DNA of 64,000 bases. Origin: Bacillota bacterium (GTDB lineage: Bacteria > Bacillota > Clostridia > Lachnospirales > Lachnospiraceae). Positions 27,101 through 35,892 of this stretch are shown piece by piece (position 1 is the first letter of the stretch; each line of letters starts with the position of its first letter). Position numbers and translations under genes: made by a program. Below the pieces are notes generated by a model that saw nothing but the letters and a program-made list of their open reading frames with translations, searched no databases and was not told the DNA's origin. Where the stretch lies: positions 69,437-133,436 of the forward strand of contig JAEVYT010000005.1 of assembly GCA_023392615.1 (NCBI GenBank), in the 5' to 3' direction.

Positions 27101-27622
27101 TAACGCATTGATCGTATAATCCTCTAGCTTGTAACCAGCGCTTTCAAGCTTGGCACAATCCTGTTCCGTTATTAACGCTTGTAATTTATTTATTTTATTC
27201 TTTGTCTGATTGATATCAGCTTCTTTTTCTGACTTATCTGCATTCTTTTTTTTCTGTTCAAGTACGGACTCCCAGTCCGAATCTTTTTTTAATACTGCTT
27301 TAAATGTAGTACCTGTTGCACTTAGTGTTTCATTTAGTACACGAAGCTCAATCTCTTTTCCATTCGCCTTTACCACTTCAAACTTCTTCACATCACCGGG
27401 CTTTGCATCCGCCATTACTCTGTTGGAGGTGGTCACTTCCTGACCGCCAAAATCAAGAGTGATCTGATCACCCACAGACACAACCTGTCCAGTAATCTGC
27501 TGCCCTTTTATCAGTGAATTGACACCCTTATTCTTATTACCTTGTTCTATTTTAAGTGGATTAACATTTGATTTATTTGTATTAACACCGGTTCCGTTAT
27601 TTAATATATTGTTATATTTCAT
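24197..27622 (-). CDS. Large DUF6240-type, FliK-like flagellar protein
   Basis: 1141 residues from the ATG at 27622, which has AAAGGTG five bases upstream; an in-frame ATG nine codons earlier has none. The long Lys/Glu/Gln-rich body contains repeated modules of the DUF6240 type (YKLEDYTINALYSALKR, then NESSLKDARWLIENNLPMT). The last 150 residues resemble the hook-length control C-domain of FliK (RVSVSLSSERLGNVKADFVL, LDCLRQNMGELENAAQEHNV). It lies directly upstream of flagellin. A hook/cap-length or substrate-switch role is inferred from that domain; the body is unassigned. Confidence 0.7.
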   Translation of the reverse strand: MKYNNILNNGTGVNTNKSNVNPLKIEQGNKNKGVNSLIKGQQITGQVVSVGDQITLDFGGQEVTTSNRVMADAKPGDVKKFEVVKANGKEIELRVLNETLSATGTTFKAVLKKDSDWESVLEQKKKNADKSEKEADINQTKNKINKLQALITEQDCAKLESAGYKLEDYTINALYSALKRIKKQEERAQQEQASGQQPKDAKGLGKVLKDNNLPATTDNLASLTKAMELTSSIQGMNDKSMQYLISTNSVPSIENIYKANYSQASINKNSTQPLSEDTWKELQGQVEDVIKSAGYEVNESSLKDARWLIENNLPMTEQTFTYKKNLDKLKESSDDNTILNKMVEGMKDGIDPKDVSLVEESTGQAKQLVDDVQSISDEAISKAVQDDDEITIRRLKTIQEGLSSVKKDDKGDEKEVMTPSGEDTKQTTVQEQKDQPQEITSKEYEEAKAKRQMEEIRLKMTLDAARQLEKKGIDVDTQSLEKVVEELRRIEEQYYQKVLQESDVVPSDSAVQILRDTSNSIEALRNMPSAILGSTLVNRTTQTIPGLLSEGSKLQAEYTKAGNAYELLATVPSAEYGDSIRKAFGNVSELLAQLGMEDTGQNQRAVRILGYNQMEITESSVNQVKAYDQQVTSLMQNLNPAVTVHMIKQGINPLDMTITDLNRTIDQMREEQGINAEDKYSVYLNKLEKQNGITEEERKAYIGIYRLLYNIEKSDGAVVGSVVKANREVTLNNLLTAIQTNKKGNLDAVINDEFGTLQSITQNKESIASQLSSFQNTGLSVEEQIEYADRVLKQLKDELSPVGLMDVVSKMAHSGMQKGKSDSAAPLLSGDKGVWDSIKNVSPEKLLEQLRQNGDRSAEGDYTSKVNELREMCKNAEQAIRFLKDFRMPSTPANMMMTSQILSNGESAIKRLLNLEKERKVEKSENDIKNPDDLSDKLIDSQTMKEAYEQLDTQAKSAVVQACSGEQIDSSKLAQLKSIGQQITFAKALAQSEFYQIPIETKNGITNMNLTIHRGAKESGRVSVSLSSERLGNVKADFVLKEDKIMGFLGSDKKDGLDCLRQNMGELENAAQEHNVTIKHIDYGVLQRDSDTYNYSNTESDGNGTSISTDTERILYRIAKSVVQTVRIAENSETAVDKAVS

Positions 27623-27773
27623 TCGAACACCTTTGCTTTCTGCATTCAATTAAGCTTTTTCATTATTCTTGCTTATGCTGTATATTTCGGCAAACCTATG
27701 ACAAAACTTAACCTTTGTCCACAGTCTTAAGGATAGGTAATATGATACAATTTTTTATTTAAAGTTAATTGTA

Positions 27774-27917
27774 CTACTTCTTATCGTCCAATTTCTCGAA
27801 TAAACATGAATTAAATAGCATTTTACATACTGGGAGAAGCTTATCCTCTTGATAAATGGCGAACAAGCAGATATCTTGTCCATCCGGGAATATCTTCGCC
27901 ATAGGATGATCTTTCAT
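27774..27917 (-). CDS. Possible small open reading frame, 47 residues
   Basis: A frame starting MKDHPMAKIFPDGQDICLF and ending in LDDKK lies in the gap between the FliK-like gene and the divergent DUF885 gene. Codon choice looks like coding sequence, but there is no ribosome site and a TGA lies three codons upstream. It may be a gene remnant or chance. Apart from this, 27650-27958 shows no further feature. Confidence 0.25.
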   Translation of the reverse strand: MKDHPMAKIFPDGQDICLFAIYQEDKLLPVCKMLFNSCLFEKLDDKK

Positions 27918-27958
27918 GGTACATCATATTGTTATTGGAAATGATTAAGGAGGTCCTT

Positions 27959-29716
27959 ATGATTAAAAAAAGATTTAAACTCATTCTTATCCTCACTTTT
28001 CTGGTTTGTACTGCCTTAATCGCATTTGGTTGTACTCACCAAACAAAACATCAGCTGATGCAGCATCAATTTGATTCTTTTATGAATGATATCTTTATTC
28101 AAGAGGTTCAATCTGATACTCTATCTTTAAATTACTCACTCGCACATCCTGAAAATTACGGTATTAATGAAAACACTGCAACGTTTGGTGAATATAGCTT
28201 GAACCAGATGAAAAAGGAATGGGCTAACTCTGAAAATGAGTTAAAAAAACTTCAAAGCTATCATTATAGTCAGCTTACATCAAAGCAGAAACTTACTTAT
28301 GAAATAGTTAAAAGTTATTTAGAACAACAAATTCAATTCAAAAAATATCCTTATTATTCAGAGTGTTTAGGACCCACTACGGGTATACAGGCACAGCTGC
28401 CCATTCTTCTTGCTGAGTTCAGTTTTAATGATAAACAGGACATTGAAGAATACTTAAAGCTTTTGCCCTGTGTGAAGGATTATTTTGCGGATATCATTCA
28501 ATACGAGAAGGAGAAATCCAAAAACGGATTATTTATGAGTGATTCCGTGGCCAAGAGAATAATTGAACAGTGTAAAACATTTATAAAAAATCCTGAGAGT
28601 AATTTTTTAATTGGATATTTTAATGAGAAGGTTTCAAATTTTAAAGGATTGTCAAAAGATCAGATTGAATATTATAAGGAGCAAAATACAGAAGCTGTAT
28701 TATGCTATGTAATCCCTGCGTATCAAAATCTAATTACCTCACTTACCAGTCTGTTAGGAACGGGTAAGAATGATGCCGGTCTGTATTACTATCCTAAAGG
28801 CAAAGATTATTATGAATGTCTTGCACAGTCAAAGGTAGGAAGTAATGAAACAATGGATCAAATGATTGAGTTACTGAATGCTGGTATCAATCGTAATATG
28901 GCAGATTTGAATGCGTTAACCGATTCCGATCCGGATGTAATCGATAAATACCTGGATTTCAACTCCTTCCCATTGACCAACCCAAAGGACATCTTGAAGG
29001 ATTTAAAAAAGGATATCTCTAAAGACTTTCCACCCGCCGTACCGGTTAACTGTAAGATAAAATATGTTCCCCCGTCACTATCTGAGTTTCTTAGCCCTGC
29101 TATGTACTTGGTTCCGCCAATCGATAACTTTAATAATAACAATATCTACATAAACGGAAATAATCAAAAAACACTCTCCATGATCTATACAACGGTAGCA
29201 CATGAGGGATACCCCGGACATTTATATCAGTGCGTATATTTTCGAAATCAAAATCCAGCTCCGATTCGAAGTGTGCTCGACTTTACCGGGTACGATGAGG
29301 GATGGGCTACTTATGTTGAACTATACTCCTACCACCTAGCAGGGATTGATGATAAGCTCGCCGACTTTTTAGAGTACAATAATATTATCGTCCTCTGCAT
29401 GTATGCCCGTGCAGACATCGGAATCCATTATCAGGGATGGAAAAAAGCTGAGGTTGTTAAATTTATAAAACAGTATATTAACGATGATAGCGCAGCGGAA
29501 CAGATTTATGATACCCTTCTTGAGGAGCCCGCTATCTATTTACCTTATGCTGTCGGTTACCTTCAGATGGATAGTATGAAAAATGATGCTGAGAGTGCAT
29601 TAGGTGAGAAATTTGTTGCAAAGGACTTCCACCAATTCCTCCTGGATATTGGACCCGCACAGTTTGAAATCATTAAAGAACACATGAATGAATGGATTAA
29701 AAATAGGAAGAAATAA
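27959..29716 (+). CDS. DUF885 putative lipoprotein metallopeptidase
   Basis: 585 residues from the ATG at 27959, which follows AAGGAGG; the frame is open 10 codons further. The N-terminus has a lysine-rich start, a hydrophobic stretch and a cysteine in LIAFGC, a slightly atypical lipobox. Near residue 415 lies TTVAHEGYPGHLYQ, the HExxPGH motif of the DUF885 family, and further on GYDEGWATYVELY. DUF885 proteins belong to the thermolysin-like zinc peptidase structural group; substrates are unknown. Monocistronic, divergent from the flagellar genes. Confidence 0.85.
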   Translation: MIKKRFKLILILTFLVCTALIAFGCTHQTKHQLMQHQFDSFMNDIFIQEVQSDTLSLNYSLAHPENYGINENTATFGEYSLNQMKKEWANSENELKKLQSYHYSQLTSKQKLTYEIVKSYLEQQIQFKKYPYYSECLGPTTGIQAQLPILLAEFSFNDKQDIEEYLKLLPCVKDYFADIIQYEKEKSKNGLFMSDSVAKRIIEQCKTFIKNPESNFLIGYFNEKVSNFKGLSKDQIEYYKEQNTEAVLCYVIPAYQNLITSLTSLLGTGKNDAGLYYYPKGKDYYECLAQSKVGSNETMDQMIELLNAGINRNMADLNALTDSDPDVIDKYLDFNSFPLTNPKDILKDLKKDISKDFPPAVPVNCKIKYVPPSLSEFLSPAMYLVPPIDNFNNNNIYINGNNQKTLSMIYTTVAHEGYPGHLYQCVYFRNQNPAPIRSVLDFTGYDEGWATYVELYSYHLAGIDDKLADFLEYNNIIVLCMYARADIGIHYQGWKKAEVVKFIKQYINDDSAAEQIYDTLLEEPAIYLPYAVGYLQMDSMKNDAESALGEKFVAKDFHQFLLDIGPAQFEIIKEHMNEWIKNRKK

Positions 29717-29749
29717 TTTCTAAATTTTCCTTGTTTTTACTTTTATTCG

Positions 29750-29778
29750 TTGACATTTTAATATCTGACAATTATACT
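29750..29778 (+). promoter_or_regulatory. Promoter of pckA
   Basis: TTGACA (29750-29755) and TATACT (29773-29778) with a 17-base spacer, about 80 bases before the pckA ATG. Confidence 0.75.
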
Positions 29779-29860
29779 TATTAAGAGTGATATTGTATAC
29801 AGTAATACTCGTATGCCGTGTATGGCTTTCACTTAAAATACGAAATTAGGAGGATTTATC

Positions 29861-31516
29861 ATGTCAACAAAAGCTTACTTTAAGCGTGACGAGATCGGAA
29901 CCGGAAAACCCGGATTTTCTAAAACACGTTCTATCATTGAGGCTGCATTTTATGGTAATAATGTTATTAAAGTGAATACTCTCAGAGAAGCTTATGAACT
30001 GGCTAAAAATTCACCAGGTACTGTAGTTACAGATATGCCGGTCTACCGCGGCGAGGATTTCGGTTTAGAGCGAGATGCAAAGGTTTTATTATTTAACGAC
30101 GGTTTTGTAACCGGGCGTGCTGCATCTGCAAGAAAGATAACCGGAGAACCGGGAGTAGACGCGACCAATCTTGACAGTAAATTGATGGATGCTATCTATG
30201 ACACTAGATACTCTACATTATATCACGCTGAAGTATATATCGGATTGGATCCGGAATTTATGGTAAAGGCTCATTTATTAATTCCGGAAGGTGAAGAAAA
30301 TATTCTTTACTCCTGGATGCTTAATTTTCAATATATGTCTGATGAATATGTGAGAATGTATAAATCCTCTAAACAGATTGGGGATGAATGTGATATCTAT
30401 ATCTTCTCAAATCCTCAGTGGAAACATACCGATCATCCAATGGGATTAACATATTTTAATACAACCACAAACTGTGCTGCTCTACTAGGAATGAGATACT
30501 TTGGAGAGCATAAGAAAGGCACACTGACCATAGCCTGGGCAATCGCTAACCGTAACGGTTATGCTTCCTGCCACGGCGGCGAGAAGAGATATAACCTGGC
30601 TGACGGCAAATCCTATGTCGCTGCGGTATTCGGTCTTTCAGGATCTGGCAAATCAACCATAACCCATGCAAAGCATGGCAACAAATATGATGTAACGGTT
30701 CTTCATGATGATGCTTTCATAATCAATACCGAAACTGGTTCTTCCATCGCGATGGAGCCTACATATTTTGATAAGACTCAGGATTATCCTACAAACTGTG
30801 AGGATAACAAATTCTTACTGACAGCTCAGAACTGTTCAGCAACAATCGATGAAGATGGCAAGGTTGTACTTGTAACAGAAGATATCCGCAATGGTAACGG
30901 CCGTGCAATCAAGTCAAAGTTATGGTCACCAAACCGTGTTGATAAGATTTATGAGCCGGTTAACTCTATCTTCTGGATTATGAAAGATCCAACGATACCG
31001 CCAATTGTTAAATTAAAAGGTGCCTCATTAGCTTCCGTCATGGGTGCTACCCTCGCTACAAAAAGAACAACCGCAGAGCGTCTCGCACCGGGAGTTGACC
31101 CTAACGCATTGGTTGTTGAACCTTATGCCAATCCATTCAGGACTTATCCATTAGTGAATGATTATGAGAAGTTTAAGAAACTCGTAGGGGAAAGAAATGT
31201 TGATTGTTACATTATCAATACTGGTGATTTCATGGGTAAAAAGGTTAAACCAGCTGACACACTCGGTATTATTGAAGCAGTTGTAGAAGGAAAAACAAAC
31301 TTTAAACCTTGGGGACCGTTCTCTGATATTGAAATCTTTGAGTGGGATGGATTTGTTCCAAATCTTGATGATCCTGCTTACAAGTCTCAGTTGATTGCCA
31401 GAATGAAGGATCGTATCGCTTTCGTTGAATCCAGAGATACCGAAAAGGGTGGGTTTGATAAACTTCCTGAAGATGCACTAGAAGCGTTAAAGAATGTTGT
31501 AGCAGAGCTTGAATAA
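29861..31516 (+). CDS. pckA: Phosphoenolpyruvate carboxykinase (ATP type)
   Basis: 551 residues. The kinase P-loop GLSGSGKST is at 258-266, followed by the Asp-containing metal site (VTVLHDDAFIIN). RYSTLYHAEVYIG and GLTYFNTTTNCAAL are consistent with the substrate-binding region of ATP-dependent PEPCK. It interconverts oxaloacetate and PEP plus CO2; in fermentative clostridia it often runs toward oxaloacetate. AGGAGG precedes the ATG. It is longer and somewhat divergent from E. coli PckA, consistent with the Lachnospiraceae branch. Confidence 0.95.
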   Translation: MSTKAYFKRDEIGTGKPGFSKTRSIIEAAFYGNNVIKVNTLREAYELAKNSPGTVVTDMPVYRGEDFGLERDAKVLLFNDGFVTGRAASARKITGEPGVDATNLDSKLMDAIYDTRYSTLYHAEVYIGLDPEFMVKAHLLIPEGEENILYSWMLNFQYMSDEYVRMYKSSKQIGDECDIYIFSNPQWKHTDHPMGLTYFNTTTNCAALLGMRYFGEHKKGTLTIAWAIANRNGYASCHGGEKRYNLADGKSYVAAVFGLSGSGKSTITHAKHGNKYDVTVLHDDAFIINTETGSSIAMEPTYFDKTQDYPTNCEDNKFLLTAQNCSATIDEDGKVVLVTEDIRNGNGRAIKSKLWSPNRVDKIYEPVNSIFWIMKDPTIPPIVKLKGASLASVMGATLATKRTTAERLAPGVDPNALVVEPYANPFRTYPLVNDYEKFKKLVGERNVDCYIINTGDFMGKKVKPADTLGIIEAVVEGKTNFKPWGPFSDIEIFEWDGFVPNLDDPAYKSQLIARMKDRIAFVESRDTEKGGFDKLPEDALEALKNVVAELE

Positions 31517-31527
31517 TCGCTTATAAT

Positions 31528-31566
31528 AAAAACTGGCAACTTATGAACTTAAGTTGCCAGTTTTTA
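31528..31566 (+). terminator. Intrinsic terminator of pckA
   Basis: AACTGGCAACTT (31531-31542) pairs perfectly with AAGTTGCCAGTT (31551-31562), followed by T. The 5' side has AAAA, so it may work in both directions. Confidence 0.92.
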
Positions 31567-31706
31567 AATTTATAAATCTAACGTATTGTAATAATGTAGG
31601 ATGCTTTATTGAACGCCTTTAAATTTTTATTATAGGACAATTTCTAACGGGGGTAAGAAATTGTCCTTATTTAAAATCAATAATAATTAGCCTCTCTGAT
31701 TTCTTA

Positions 31707-34013
31707 TTACTTTACTGTCACCGTAAACGTACTCTCCAATGGAACAATACGAATTCCTTCTTCTACTTCTTCACATACACAACCATTTGTGCAAGATATC
31801 AATTTCTTCTCCGTATGAAGGATTACTTCTACGCCAGGATTAATTAAACAATTAAACTCATAACCATATGTGTTCGGTTTCACAGTAATCTCCAGCTCAT
31901 GTTTTACGCTTTCATTATAAACGTTGCAGGTTGTTTCTCTATCTGGATGATATAGGTGAACCACAGTGTCTTTAGCATAATCATATTCTGGTGTGTTTTC
32001 TTCTGTGCCCATCGGCAGGAAATATCCTTCCCTCACAAAGAGAGGTAGTTCGAAATAACCGTACTGATTTCGGAACCAGCTTCCTCCCTCTACAACTTTA
32101 CCGGTCAAAAGCTCCGTCCATTTGCCCTTTGGAAGATAGAAGGAAACTTCACCGCTTTCATTAAATATCGGAGCAATCAGAAGGGAATCACCAAGCATAT
32201 ATTGTCTGTCTAGATACTCACAAGCAGGATCATCCGGGAATTCAATATGCATCGGACGCATAACCGGAAGACCTGTCAGATGTGCTTCCACTGATTTGCT
32301 ATAGATATATGGCATTAGTCGATACTTTAACTTTGTAAAGAAACGCAACACATCGCAGGCCTCATCGTCATAGTTCCACGGAACACGATAAGAATCCGAT
32401 CCATGCAATCTGCTGTGAGAGGACAGCATACCAAACTGAACCCATCTCTTATACACACTAGCGAACCCTTCATCCTCAAAACCACCGATGTCATGACTCC
32501 ATAGAGCAAACCCGCTATCCATCAAGGAAAGTCCGCCACGTAAACTCTCTGCCATGGATACAAACTGGCTTGTGCTATCACCACCCCAATGTACCGGGAA
32601 CTGCTGCCCGCCAACTGTTGCACTTCTGGCAAAGAGAATCGCCTGTCCTTCTCCTTTCTCCTGCTTTAGCAGTTCGAATACCGTCTGGTTATAAAGCTGA
32701 GTATAGTAGTTGTGCATCTTTAAAGTATCTGCACCGTTATGATACTGAACATTAACTGGAATTCTCTCACCGAAATCCGTCTTAAAACAATCTACTCCCA
32801 TATCCAGTAACGCCTTTAGCTTACTCTTATACCAGGCTACTGCGTCCGGATTTGTAAAATCCACTAACGCCATACCAGCCTGCCATAAATCCCATTGCCA
32901 TACATCACCCTCTGAATTCTTAAGCAGATAGCCAAAATTCATACCTTCTTGAAAGAGAGGTGACTTCTCTGCAATATACGGATTGATCCAAAGACAGATT
33001 TTTAACCCCTTCGCATGAAGTCGTTCTATCATACCCTTAGGATCTGGGAACATATTCTTATCCCAAATAAAGCTGCACCATTCGAAGGCCTCCATCCAAA
33101 AGGTATCAAAGTGGAATACACTTAATGGTAGACCTCTTTTCTCCATTCCATCTACAAAGCTATTTACTGTTGCTTCGTCATAATTGGTTGTAAAAGAAGT
33201 TGTCAGCCATAGCCCATAACTCCATTTTGGAAGAAGCGGTACTCTTCCTGTTAAGGCAGTGTACTTTTGCAATATATCCTTTGGAGTGGGTCCGTATATA
33301 ATATAATATTCAATCTTCTCATCCTGTACGGAGAATTGTACCGATTCTACCTTCTCGCTTGCTACTTCAAAGCTTACCTTACCCGGATGATTTACAAATA
33401 CGCCATAACCTTGATTGGTAAAATAGAATGGAATTGATTTATAGGATATCTCACTTGAGGTTCCTCCATCCTCATTCCATATGTCAATGGACTGACCATT
33501 CTTTACAAATGCGGTAAAACGCTCACCAAAACCATATACCGTCTCCCCAACGTCAAGGGATAGAGAAGAAACAATAAATCTTCTTCCGTCCCTATGGGTC
33601 ATTTGTGATAAATCCTTATATTTACTTGAGGTAAGTAGCTTGTCACCTACAGTGTAAGTTAGCACCGGGCTTCCGTAATCTACCGAAAGCTTTAACGCGC
33701 CGGAAGAGATAGAAGCGCTTCGCTCATCGATTGATATTAATGGTTTAACCGGAGCTTCCGATACTTTAAAGTCAGGTGCTTTTTTATATTTGCCACCATG
33801 AGCAGTAAGTGTAACCTTTAATACGTCCTCCATAGGCGCACTTGCGGCAATTTTCATCAAACCGATGTTGAGTGTATTGCCTCTGTTTTGTACCTTTTTA
33901 TAGGGTGCATAGATATATAATGTGTCATTTTCTTCCTTTGCAGTATATATGTCTTGGACATAATTTGCTGTAAATTCAGGCTTTACAACCCAAAAACCAT
34001 CTGTAAATTTCAT
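31707..34013 (-). CDS. yicI: Alpha-xylosidase, GH31 family
   Basis: 768 residues. The start MKFTDGFWVVKP and the whole layout follow E. coli YicI. The GH31 nucleophile is D413 in KTDFGERIP and the acid/base is D479 in HWGGDST, each three residues from the YicI positions (416, 482). No signal peptide, so it is cytoplasmic and cleaves imported xylosyl-glucosides such as those from xyloglucan. It is last in an operon with a binding protein and two permeases, which must import its substrate. Confidence 0.93.
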   Translation of the reverse strand: MKFTDGFWVVKPEFTANYVQDIYTAKEENDTLYIYAPYKKVQNRGNTLNIGLMKIAASAPMEDVLKVTLTAHGGKYKKAPDFKVSEAPVKPLISIDERSASISSGALKLSVDYGSPVLTYTVGDKLLTSSKYKDLSQMTHRDGRRFIVSSLSLDVGETVYGFGERFTAFVKNGQSIDIWNEDGGTSSEISYKSIPFYFTNQGYGVFVNHPGKVSFEVASEKVESVQFSVQDEKIEYYIIYGPTPKDILQKYTALTGRVPLLPKWSYGLWLTTSFTTNYDEATVNSFVDGMEKRGLPLSVFHFDTFWMEAFEWCSFIWDKNMFPDPKGMIERLHAKGLKICLWINPYIAEKSPLFQEGMNFGYLLKNSEGDVWQWDLWQAGMALVDFTNPDAVAWYKSKLKALLDMGVDCFKTDFGERIPVNVQYHNGADTLKMHNYYTQLYNQTVFELLKQEKGEGQAILFARSATVGGQQFPVHWGGDSTSQFVSMAESLRGGLSLMDSGFALWSHDIGGFEDEGFASVYKRWVQFGMLSSHSRLHGSDSYRVPWNYDDEACDVLRFFTKLKYRLMPYIYSKSVEAHLTGLPVMRPMHIEFPDDPACEYLDRQYMLGDSLLIAPIFNESGEVSFYLPKGKWTELLTGKVVEGGSWFRNQYGYFELPLFVREGYFLPMGTEENTPEYDYAKDTVVHLYHPDRETTCNVYNESVKHELEITVKPNTYGYEFNCLINPGVEVILHTEKKLISCTNGCVCEEVEEGIRIVPLESTFTVTVK

Positions 34014-34046
34014 ATCTACCCTTCACTTTCTTTTTTAATGATTTTA

Positions 34047-34880
34047 TTACCCCTTTACTGCACCAGCAATCATACCCTTAATAATATGCTTTTGGAAAAT
34101 CAGATAGATAATTAATGCAGGGATAATGATTAAAATCGCTGCTGCCATAATATTCTGCCATTCCATTTTGTACTGACCCATAAATGAATATGCGGCCAGT
34201 TGTAGGGTCTGGTTCTTTTTATCTGTTCCGAGTACAAGAAGCGGAAGTAAAAAGTCATTCCAAACCCACATCGCATTTACTACGATAACTGCTGCCGTTA
34301 CTGATTTTAAGAGGGGGAATATAATTCTTGTAAACAATTGAAATTGATTGCAGCCGTCAATAATCGCTGCTTCCTCAAGCTCTAGCGGTATGGATTTTGC
34401 AAACCCCTGATACAGGAAGATGGCCATTGGTGCACCGAGCCCCCAATATACCACAGTAATTCCTAATACGCTGTTTGTAAGATGCATTTGCTTTGATACC
34501 TGTACAAGAGTAATCATAAATGACTGGAATGGTATCATCATCGGCATGATGCAGAATAGGAATACATATTTGCTGAGCTTTGTTTTTGTTCTTGCTAATT
34601 TATAGCCTGCCATAGATCCAATTATTATTATACCAAAAACTCCAATCAATGTAATAATAAAAGTATTAATAAATGCTTTTGGGTAATCCATAGTCTCAAA
34701 TACTTTCTTAAAGTTGTCAAAGGAGAATACTTTAGGAAGGGAGAGTGCATTTAACATAACCTGACTATAGGACTTAAAGGAATTTGTAACCATAAGCACG
34801 AGAGGTAACAAATAGATAACAAGAAAACACATAAGTAAAAGTGTAACCAGTATCGTTGTAAAATTGCGTTTTCTTCTCAT
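34047..34880 (-). CDS. ABC sugar importer permease (MalG type)
   Basis: 277 residues with six membrane segments and the EAA loop (IPLELEEAAIIDGCNQFQLF) that contacts the ATPase. It belongs to the CUT1 carbohydrate family. Its ATG overlaps the stop of the MalF-type gene. No ATPase gene is in this operon, so a shared MsmK/UgpC-type ATPase elsewhere must energise it (known for CUT1 systems of Firmicutes, inferred here). Confidence 0.92.
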   Translation of the reverse strand: MRRKRNFTTILVTLLLMCFLVIYLLPLVLMVTNSFKSYSQVMLNALSLPKVFSFDNFKKVFETMDYPKAFINTFIITLIGVFGIIIIGSMAGYKLARTKTKLSKYVFLFCIMPMMIPFQSFMITLVQVSKQMHLTNSVLGITVVYWGLGAPMAIFLYQGFAKSIPLELEEAAIIDGCNQFQLFTRIIFPLLKSVTAAVIVVNAMWVWNDFLLPLLVLGTDKKNQTLQLAAYSFMGQYKMEWQNIMAAAILIIIPALIIYLIFQKHIIKGMIAGAVKG

Positions 34881-35770
34881 TATGACTCTACCTCCTTACT
34901 CTTGAAAAAGTTAATCTGAACAACCGATATCGTAGCAACAATAATGAATAAAATCACACTCTTTGCAGTTCCATATCCCATCATCTGTTTTCCGAACGCG
35001 GTATTATAAATATCGAGTGACATCGGAGTTGTCGCAGCTCCGGGGCCACCGCCTGTAAGACTGAAAATAAGATCGAACATCTTCATGGAATTAGCCACAG
35101 AGTAAAACATACAAAAAGAAATTGAAGGCATAATCATTGGTAATGTTATCTTAAAGAACTTTCGAAATGAGCTTGCACCGTCAATCATGGCTGCTTCCCC
35201 GATATCTTCAGGAACGGATTGTAATCCGGCTATGTAAATAACCATATAAAATCCCAACCCTTGCCAAACTGAGATGAAAATCACAGAAGCGACTGCAAGC
35301 TTGGGGTCACCCAACCAGCTCATATCAAAGAAGCCAATATTTGAAACAGTTGCTAACTGGTCAAAAACTCTTGTACAAATGAATTTCCATATGAAGCCGA
35401 TAACCACAAGACTGATGATATTGGGCAAATAAAATGCGGTACGGAAAAGTCCCTTCGCACGGATTTTAGATTCCAATAATTGTGCAAACAATAATGCAAG
35501 TATATTAACAAAGATAACTACAAAAAAAGCATAGATAAATGTAAACACCACAGCATGAATAAATGAAGGATCATCGGTAAATAGACGAATGTAATTCTTC
35601 AAACCGATAAAGGTTGAAACCTTGTCAATACCATTCCAGCTGCGGAAGGAATAATTGATCGTAGTTAAAAACGGAATTCCTACAAACAATATAATTGCAA
35701 TGATTGCAGGCGATGTATATACGAAAAATTGCAATGTGGAGGAAAACTTTTTAGAAGTTTTTTTATTCAT
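34880..35770 (-). CDS. ABC sugar importer permease (MalF type)
   Basis: 296 residues, six membrane segments, EAA motif near VPEDIGEAAMIDGASSFRKF. CUT1 family partner of the downstream permease, with which it is translationally coupled. The N-terminal cytoplasmic stretch MNKKTSKKFSS is basic, giving the inside orientation. An AAAGGACTG ribosome site precedes the ATG. Confidence 0.92.
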   Translation of the reverse strand: MNKKTSKKFSSTLQFFVYTSPAIIAIILFVGIPFLTTINYSFRSWNGIDKVSTFIGLKNYIRLFTDDPSFIHAVVFTFIYAFFVVIFVNILALLFAQLLESKIRAKGLFRTAFYLPNIISLVVIGFIWKFICTRVFDQLATVSNIGFFDMSWLGDPKLAVASVIFISVWQGLGFYMVIYIAGLQSVPEDIGEAAMIDGASSFRKFFKITLPMIMPSISFCMFYSVANSMKMFDLIFSLTGGGPGAATTPMSLDIYNTAFGKQMMGYGTAKSVILFIIVATISVVQINFFKSKEVES

Positions 35771-35892
35771 GAAAACAGTCCTTTCGTTATAAAAGGCAGG
35801 GGATGATTCAAAACAATAATTCTATTTAGGAATATGTTATCATTCCTTCAAATTACTTGTTTTGTATCATACCCCTACCCCTCTAAATCTAA

